Assembly (NCBI RefSeq): GCF_009832865.1
Contig: NZ_CP047130.1
Location: 4,516,616 to 4,580,615, forward strand
Length of the DNA: 64,000 bases
Reading direction: 5' to 3'
DNA from: Colwellia sp. 20A7
GTDB lineage: Bacteria > Pseudomonadota > Gammaproteobacteria > Enterobacterales > Alteromonadaceae
Under the pieces are notes generated by a model that had not been told where the DNA came from, searched no databases, and saw only the letters and a list, made by a program, of their open reading frames with translations. Below are positions 58,894 through 64,000 of this stretch, piece by piece; within the stretch, counting starts at the first letter, position 1; each line of letters starts with the position of its first letter. Both the position numbers and the translations under genes were made by a program.

Positions 58894-59226
58894 GCGGCTT
58901 TAATCTCACAAAATAAACCTGACCGATCTTCTTATCTGTGTTTATTACCTATCAAAATATATTTCTTACTGTTCTTAAAACTCAATTCTGGTTTATCAAT
59001 CATTACTGCTAGTTCTCTAGTTTCAGAAAAAACAAAAGTTGAAAATGCATTAAGAACAACGGCAGATTTTCGTGATGAAATGTCTACCGCAAGAACTCAG
59101 GCCGATAGAGATAGAATAATTGAAAAATATAGTTACTTATTCGATGATAATCGCCCCGTAAGCAAATTGTTTAACCTTCTTAGAAGATGGCAATATGCTT
59201 GTAGGGGAGAGAAAAGATTAATATAG
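58894..59226 (+). pseudogene. Possible gene remnant: 111-codon open frame without a start codon
   Basis: The frame runs from a stop codon at 58891 to TAG at 59224. Its second half reads as ordinary protein (SEKTKVENALRTTADFRDEM, then RTQADRDRIIEKYSYLFDD, then NRPVSKLFNLLRRWQYA). The only ATG is 40 codons from the end. I cannot name a family. It may be the C-terminal part of a lost gene; chance cannot be excluded. The rest of the 58813-59275 gap shows nothing else. Confidence 0.35.
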
Positions 59227-59275
59227 GGGCGATTTTTAAGTTATATCGATGGCGTATAAACGTTTATTTATATAA

Positions 59276-60694
59276 CTATTTTCCAATACAAAAAGAGCTA
59301 AATATTTTAGTTAATAGGTCATCACTGGTGAATTCACCAGTGATTTGATCAAGCTCTAACTGACAAATTCTTAATTCTTCAGCTAAAATCTCTCCAGCTA
59401 CATAAGATTCTAATTGGTCTAAACCAGTAATTAAATGCTGATGAGTGTTATCTAAAGCGGTTAAATGACGTCTTCTAGCCATAAAGCCACCTTCGGTACT
59501 ACCTTGGTAGCCCATAATAGATTTTAAGTGCTCTTTTAAGCTGTCAACGCCTGCGCCAGTTTTTGCTGATAAGGTTACCGAGGTATGGTTTTTATCATTT
59601 TTATCTGTAAATTCAGCTAAACCAATATTATCTTCAATAATTGCGTGGTTTAAATCGGCTTTGTTTCTTACTAAGGTTAGGCCGATGTTATCCGGCAATT
59701 TTTCGAAAAACTCAGGATAGTAATCTTTAATATCTTGTTCACTTTCTAACAAGTTATGATTAGTACTTGCGTCAACCATTAGCAATACGCGATCAGCTTG
59801 TTTTATTTCTTGCCAAGCGCGCTCAATACCTATTTGTTCAACCTTGTCATCACTGTCACGTAAACCAGCGGTATCTATAATATGTAATGGCATACCATCG
59901 ATGTGAATTTGTTCTGTTAATACATCACGTGTGGTACCTGCAATATCAGTAACAATGGCACTTTCTTTACCGCTCAATGCATTAAGTAAGCTCGATTTAC
60001 CGGCATTAGGTCTACCTGCTATAACCACACGCATACCTTCTCGAATAATACTGCCTTGTTGTGCCTGTTTTCGTACACTTTCAACTTTGTTGATGATGGC
60101 TTTTAGATCGTTAACTATTTTTTTATCAGCAAGGAAGTCAATTTCTTCTTCTGGAAAATCAATAGAGGCTTCAACATACATACGTAGATGAATAATGCTT
60201 TCTACCATTTCGTTAACTAATTTAGAGAAGTTACCTTGAAGTGAGTGCAGGGCAGAACGTGCTGCTTGTTCGGAGCTTGAATTGATTAAATCTGCAATCG
60301 CTTCTGCTTGAGTTAAATCGAGTTTGTCGTTTAAAAAAGCTTGTTCACTAAATTCACCAGGTTTAGCCATAATAACATTAGGTAAGGCTAGAATAGCTTT
60401 AAGTAGCATATCTAAAATAACAGGGCCGCCGTGACCTTGAAATTCAATAACATCTTCACCCGTAAATGAATTAGGGGCTTTAAAGTATAAGGCGATACCT
60501 TGATCTAATATTTCATTTTGTGCATTTGAAAAAGGTAAGTACTCAGCTTTTCTAATCTCGGGCAATTTACCCAAAATAGCTTGAGCAACATTTTTTGCTT
60601 CAGGCCCAGATACACGAATAATACCAACACCACCACGACCCGGTGCGGTAGCTTGTGCTGCAATAGTTGATTTACCACTAGGTAATAATGACAT
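59276..60694 (-). CDS. mnmE: tRNA modification GTPase MnmE (TrmE)
   Basis: A 472-residue protein. The N-terminal folate-binding domain starts [20 protein letters not shown], the GTPase domain has P-loop [21 protein letters not shown] and NKAD motifs, and the C-terminal end is FCIGK with the catalytic Cys. It works with MnmG. Copy B of the 163-bp repeat lies 35 bp upstream of its start. The yidC terminator precedes that. Confidence 0.98.
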   Translation of the reverse strand: MSLLPSGKSTIAAQATAPGRGGVGIIRVSGPEAKNVAQAILGKLPEIRKAEYLPFSNAQNEILDQGIALYFKAPNSFTGEDVIEFQGHGGPVILDMLLKAILALPNVIMAKPGEFSEQAFLNDKLDLTQAEAIADLINSSSEQAARSALHSLQGNFSKLVNEMVESIIHLRMYVEASIDFPEEEIDFLADKKIVNDLKAIINKVESVRKQAQQGSIIREGMRVVIAGRPNAGKSSLLNALSGKESAIVTDIAGTTRDVLTEQIHIDGMPLHIIDTAGLRDSDDKVEQIGIERAWQEIKQADRVLLMVDASTNHNLLESEQDIKDYYPEFFEKLPDNIGLTLVRNKADLNHAIIEDNIGLAEFTDKNDKNHTSVTLSAKTGAGVDSLKEHLKSIMGYQGSTEGGFMARRRHLTALDNTHQHLITGLDQLESYVAGEILAEELRICQLELDQITGEFTSDDLLTKIFSSFCIGK

Positions 60695-60728
60695 TGATTT
60701 AAACCTATAAAAACAGAGAGTTTGAATA

Positions 60729-60890
60729 ATACCAATTCTATTAAATTATTGCCCACTTGTGCTGGTTAAAATAAGCCAAGGTTGCGTTGCTTTCAATCAC
60801 AATAGCCAGCTATTGCTCAATCAAGCGCCTTACCTTGATCTATTTTTCCTTCGTACAATAAGATCACAAACTTAATAGAAGTGATATAAC
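60729..60890. repeat. 163-bp MITE-like repeat, copy B (upstream of mnmE)
   Basis: It matches 12133-12295 in the same orientation, base for base through most of its length. Ends: ATACCAATTCTATTAAATT at the left; TATCACTTCTATTAAGT read inward from the right. Inverted-repeat ends without any ORF fit a miniature transposable element or a large intergenic repeat. Both copies lie directly before minus-strand start codons. Confidence 0.8.
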
Positions 60891-60921
60891 AGTTATTTTA
60901 CGTTATTTATCTTTAACTAAC

Positions 60922-60954
60922 AAAAAAGCGATTTCTTTATCAGAAACCGCTTTT
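60922..60954 (-). terminator. Terminator downstream of yidC
   Basis: AAAAGCG-A-TTTCT pairs with AGAAA-C-CGCTTTT over a 5-base loop. The A-run at 60922-60927 gives a U-tract on the minus strand. It lies 45 bp after the yidC stop. Confidence 0.85.
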
Positions 60955-60998
60955 ATATTGTTAATCATTGGTAAGCTAAAAATTAGAACGAATAAGCG

Positions 60999-62633
60999 TT
61001 AACTTGCTTTTTCTAATTTTTTCTTCTCAATGCCACTGAAAATTACTTTCATTTGGGCAATTGAAATCATGTTACTTACGAACCAGTAAAGTACTAATCC
61101 TGATGGGAACCAAGCCATAAAGATTGAGAAAACAACTGGCATGTATTGCATTATTTTCTGTTGCATTGGATCTTGAATAGTCATTGGCTGCATTTTTTGC
61201 ATTACAAACATACTAATACCCATTAATACTGGTAATACATAGTATGGGTCCATTGCTGATAAATCTTGAATCCAGAAAACAAACGGTGCATGTCGTAATT
61301 CAACACTTTCTAAAAATACCCAGTAAAGCGCAAGGAAAATAGGCATTTGTAATATTAATGGTAAACAACCACCAGCAGGGTTTACTTTCTCTTTACGGTA
61401 CATTTCCATTGTAGCTTGAGACATTTTTTGTCTATCATCACCAAAACGTTCTTTAAGCTGTGCCATTTTAGGTGCTAATTCACGCATTCTAGCCATTGAG
61501 GTATATTGCGCTTTCGTTAATGGGTACATACCACCTTTAACAATTAAAGTGATGATAATGATTGCTACACCCCAGTTTGTTACAAAGCTTTGAATTGTTA
61601 GTAGTAACCAGAATAATGGTTGACTAATCATCCATAAAAAACCGTAATCAATGGTTAAATCTAAGTTAGGTGCTATTTTCTCTAGTACCGCTTGATCTTT
61701 AGGACCAACATAAAAAATAGCAGAAGTATTGCCTTGTTGGCCTGCGTCTATTGTTACTGCAGGTGCTTTAAAGCCAATAACAGCTTCTTGGTTGTTACTG
61801 TAGTTAGTATAAAGTTGGTTGTTATCTTCAGCACCAGGTACCCAAGCTGAAACAAAGTAATGCTCTAGCATTGCAACCCAACCACCAGGTGTTGTTTTGT
61901 TTAAGTTTGTTTCTGCAATATCATCAAAATCATATTTTTCATAACGATCTTCATTGGTAGAGAAAGCTGCACCACGATAAGTAGGTAACATGCCTGATGA
62001 AGTATCTGTTAGGGTAGATTGCTTAAGTTGACCATACATTTGAACTGAAACACTGTTAGCTGTGTTGTTATTAATTATGTATTCAACATCAACACTGTAA
62101 CTGCCAGCAGCAAATGAAAAGCGTTTTGTTACGTTAAGGCCGTTGTTATCTTGAAAAGTTAAATCTACGGTAAGGTTTTCGCCAACTAATTCATAACTAC
62201 TTTGAACCGTACTATAAATTGGTCGACCTTTAATTACTCTATCTACACCGTTAGCACCAGTTAAGCCTGATTGTGCAACATATTTTTGATTACCATTTTG
62301 CATAACAGTGTATGGAATACCATTACCCTGTTCGGTATTAAAATCGACTAACTTAGCATCGACTATATCACCACCTTGCGTATTAATTTTAATTATTAAT
62401 GTATCAGTAGTAATACTAATTAATTTTGCATTTGAAATGGCATCTTTAGCAATGGGTGCTGATGAGTCCGTTGATTCAGGAACAAATTCTGCACCTGCAG
62501 CAAGTTCATTATTCGCATTTTGACTAATAGTTGGTTGTTCAACTGCTGGTGAATTTTCTGCTTGCCACTGACTAAAAAGTAAGTAAGTAACAACCATAAG
62601 CGCAATAAAAAGCAGACTGCGTTGAGATTCCAT
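60999..62633 (-). CDS. yidC: Membrane protein insertase YidC
   Basis: A 544-residue insertase. One N-terminal membrane helix (SLLFIALMVVTYLLFSQW), a large periplasmic beta-sandwich (about 60-320), then five core helices with WGVAIIIITLIVKGGMYPLT, and the conserved GGCLPLILQMPIFLALYWVF. It inserts inner-membrane proteins such as Fo subunit c. The length is as in E. coli. Confidence 0.98.
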   Translation of the reverse strand: MESQRSLLFIALMVVTYLLFSQWQAENSPAVEQPTISQNANNELAAGAEFVPESTDSSAPIAKDAISNAKLISITTDTLIIKINTQGGDIVDAKLVDFNTEQGNGIPYTVMQNGNQKYVAQSGLTGANGVDRVIKGRPIYSTVQSSYELVGENLTVDLTFQDNNGLNVTKRFSFAAGSYSVDVEYIINNNTANSVSVQMYGQLKQSTLTDTSSGMLPTYRGAAFSTNEDRYEKYDFDDIAETNLNKTTPGGWVAMLEHYFVSAWVPGAEDNNQLYTNYSNNQEAVIGFKAPAVTIDAGQQGNTSAIFYVGPKDQAVLEKIAPNLDLTIDYGFLWMISQPLFWLLLTIQSFVTNWGVAIIIITLIVKGGMYPLTKAQYTSMARMRELAPKMAQLKERFGDDRQKMSQATMEMYRKEKVNPAGGCLPLILQMPIFLALYWVFLESVELRHAPFVFWIQDLSAMDPYYVLPVLMGISMFVMQKMQPMTIQDPMQQKIMQYMPVVFSIFMAWFPSGLVLYWFVSNMISIAQMKVIFSGIEKKKLEKAS

Positions 62634-62784
62634 AAGATTTAATTCTCTTGTTTTTGGGTTGGCACGAGGTTATATCCTCCCGCATGTAATTTATAGCAAG
62701 GCATTTTAGACTAGGTTTAACTGCAAACCAACACTCTTTTAGTATTAGAGTATATAATTTGTTCTGCTTTTTAAGGCAGGAATA

Positions 62785-63033
62785 TTATTTTTCTTTTTTT
62801 AAGGGTGGAACTGGGTCATCACCGCTTTCATTCAACGGATGACATTTTAATATTCGTTTGCTTGCTAACCAGCACCCTTTTATTACACCAAAGCGTTCTA
62901 TAGCTTGGTTTGCATAAGTAGAGCAGGTTGGTTGAAATCGACAATTAGATCCTAATAAAGGACTAATAAAACGCTGATAGCCTTTTATACAAGCTATTGC
63001 TAGTTTTTGTGGCGCTGAATTATTTTTCGCCAT
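62785..63033 (-). CDS. yidD: Membrane protein insertion efficiency factor YidD
   Basis: An 82-residue protein with the family motif [20 protein letters not shown] and the pattern [13 protein letters not shown]. It assists YidC. It overlaps rnpA by 34 bp, which is usual for this pair. Confidence 0.95.
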   Translation of the reverse strand: MAKNNSAPQKLAIACIKGYQRFISPLLGSNCRFQPTCSTYANQAIERFGVIKGCWLASKRILKCHPLNESGDDPVPPLKKEK

Positions 63034-63383
63034 ATTTTTTCTAATTCTTGGTTGATTTCGTTATTGTCGAGCTGATCAATACCAGACTTTACCATAACCA
63101 CCATATCGATAGCAGGTAAATCATGTTGATTTAAACGAAAGCTTTCTCTAATAATTCTTTTCATGCGATTTCGTTGTACGGCAAGTTTTACACGTTTTTT
63201 AGCAATAGCTAAGCCGAGACGATTATTTTTACATGAATCATCAGATAAATTAGTAGGGGTAATAAGTATTGTAAAGTGGCGAGAGCCAAATCTGATAGGT
63301 TTTTTAAACACAGATTGAAAGTGACCGGGAGTCAACAGACGTGACTCCCGATTAAATTCATAAGTAACCTTGTTGGTTACCAT
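63000..63383 (-). CDS. rnpA: Ribonuclease P protein component
   Basis: A 127-residue basic protein: [17 protein letters not shown] at the N-terminus, [22 protein letters not shown] as the RNA-binding core. It supports the RNase P RNA in 5' tRNA processing. Its start follows rpmH by 36 bp. Confidence 0.96.
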   Translation of the reverse strand: MVTNKVTYEFNRESRLLTPGHFQSVFKKPIRFGSRHFTILITPTNLSDDSCKNNRLGLAIAKKRVKLAVQRNRMKRIIRESFRLNQHDLPAIDMVVMVKSGIDQLDNNEINQELEKIWRKIIQRHKN

Positions 63384-63419
63384 CTTAATTCGGTTTCTAA
63401 GCTAGAAATAAAATTAAGA

Positions 63420-63554
63420 TTAAGCACTAAGGCTTGCACGGCCTTTGGCACGGCGACGAGCTATAACAGCACGGCCATTTTTAGTTGCCATACGAGCACG
63501 GAATCCGTGGTTACGCTTACGCTTTAATACGCTAGGTTGAAATGTTCTTTTCAT
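63420..63554 (-). CDS. rpmH: 50S ribosomal protein L34
   Basis: A 44-residue very basic protein starting [20 protein letters not shown] and ending [12 protein letters not shown], the full L34. I place the start at the ATG at 63554; the frame is open upstream to 63605 only by chance. It is the first gene of rpmH-rnpA-yidD-yidC. Confidence 0.98.
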   Translation of the reverse strand: MKRTFQPSVLKRKRNHGFRARMATKNGRAVIARRRAKGRASLSA

Positions 63555-64000
63555 TACGCTAATCCGTCGGTTGTTGTTGCCCTGACAAAAAAGCCAAATG
63601 AGCACACAGGTCTAAAAAAAGAGGCCGAATTCTAAATCTAATTGAGCCCGCTGTCAATGTTTTATCTTGAATATTTATTAAAAGATCCTTTGATGATCGT
63701 TAGGATCTTAAGTTCCACGTCACATACATTTTAATGTTATTCACCGAATAGACGGAAAATATCCACAGGTTTGTTATTTAATATTGTTATTTTACTGATT
63801 AATTGCGTTTTTATTCTAATAAGTAATAAAAGTAAGTAATCCATTTTTGATGTGTTTTAATCTAAAAAATCACTAATAAGTCAATTAAACTAGCCTTTAG
63901 CCGTTTATTGTAAAAATAATTACGAATAGTTGTCTGTCAATATTGCACTTGTGGATAAGTATAGAGATAATGGTGCTACATAATAAAAACTTTCGTTTGT
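63555..64000. promoter_or_regulatory. Divergent rpmH / presumed dnaA upstream region with DnaA boxes
   Basis: There is no gene in this stretch. DnaA boxes: TGTGGATAA at 63950-63958 (perfect) and ATATCCACA at 63759-63767 (8 of 9). In relatives dnaA is transcribed away from rpmH and represses itself through such boxes. dnaA would start just beyond the window, so its identity is inferred from context. Confidence 0.6.

Overview
The window is AT-rich chromosomal DNA from a marine gammaproteobacterium, most likely the Colwellia/Thalassotalea group of Alteromonadales. The main reason is the gene order at the right-hand end: rpmH-rnpA-yidD-yidC-mnmE-mioC-oriC-mnmG-rsmG-parA-parB-atpIBEFHAGDC. This is the ancestral replication-origin neighbourhood shared by Vibrio, Shewanella and relatives. 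The species call rests on gene order and protein resemblance only.

Region 1 (1-7.1 kb) holds an iron-type TonB-dependent receptor cut by the window edge, and an OmpR/EnvZ-class two-component pair that also has a Fur-like box. A MarR/SlyA-HlyD-DUF2955 efflux operon follows, with two operator palindromes over its promoter, and then a decayed SMR drug-efflux gene. Region 2 (7.3-12.1 kb) is the cyoABCDE cytochrome bo3 quinol oxidase operon; cyoB carries a one-base frameshift in a run of four G. Region 3 (12.4-17.7 kb) is accessory: a small membrane protein, an S9 peptidase, and a LysR regulator divergent from a VOC/GST pair.

Region 4 (17.7-23 kb) has glmS, a DeoR regulator, a solute-binding protein and glmU. 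Region 5 (23.3-25.4 kb) has an atypical PhzF-like protein and a DUF4862-like protein. Region 6 (25.4-44.1 kb) is a large cobalamin locus with two riboswitches. One switch leads a six-gene operon: a DUF6580-like membrane protein, cobB, a secreted and membrane-anchored CobN-like chelatase, an ExbB-like channel, a DUF2149 protein and cobO. The other precedes btuB. cobC-like/cbiB/cobD and cobQ-cobU-cobS-cobT-cobC complete the late pathway. No corrin-ring synthesis genes are present, so the locus looks built for uptake and late assembly or salvage.

Region 7 (44.3-51.4 kb) is the F1Fo ATP synthase operon. Region 8 (52-56.4 kb) is parB, parA, rsmG and mnmG. oriC lies at about 56.4-56.74 kb, with DnaA boxes and many GATC sites. 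Region 9 (56.8-63.6 kb) is mioC, an accessory islet (coiled-coil membrane protein, RRM protein, gene remnant), mnmE, yidC, yidD, rnpA and rpmH. The window ends in the probable dnaA upstream region.

The most interesting items are the PMF-motor-like CobN/ExbB/DUF2149 triad in a B12 operon, the PhzF homologue with Cys in place of the catalytic Glu, the 163-bp repeat just upstream of both cyoA and mnmE, the cyoB frameshift, and an orphan terminator that may end a small RNA.
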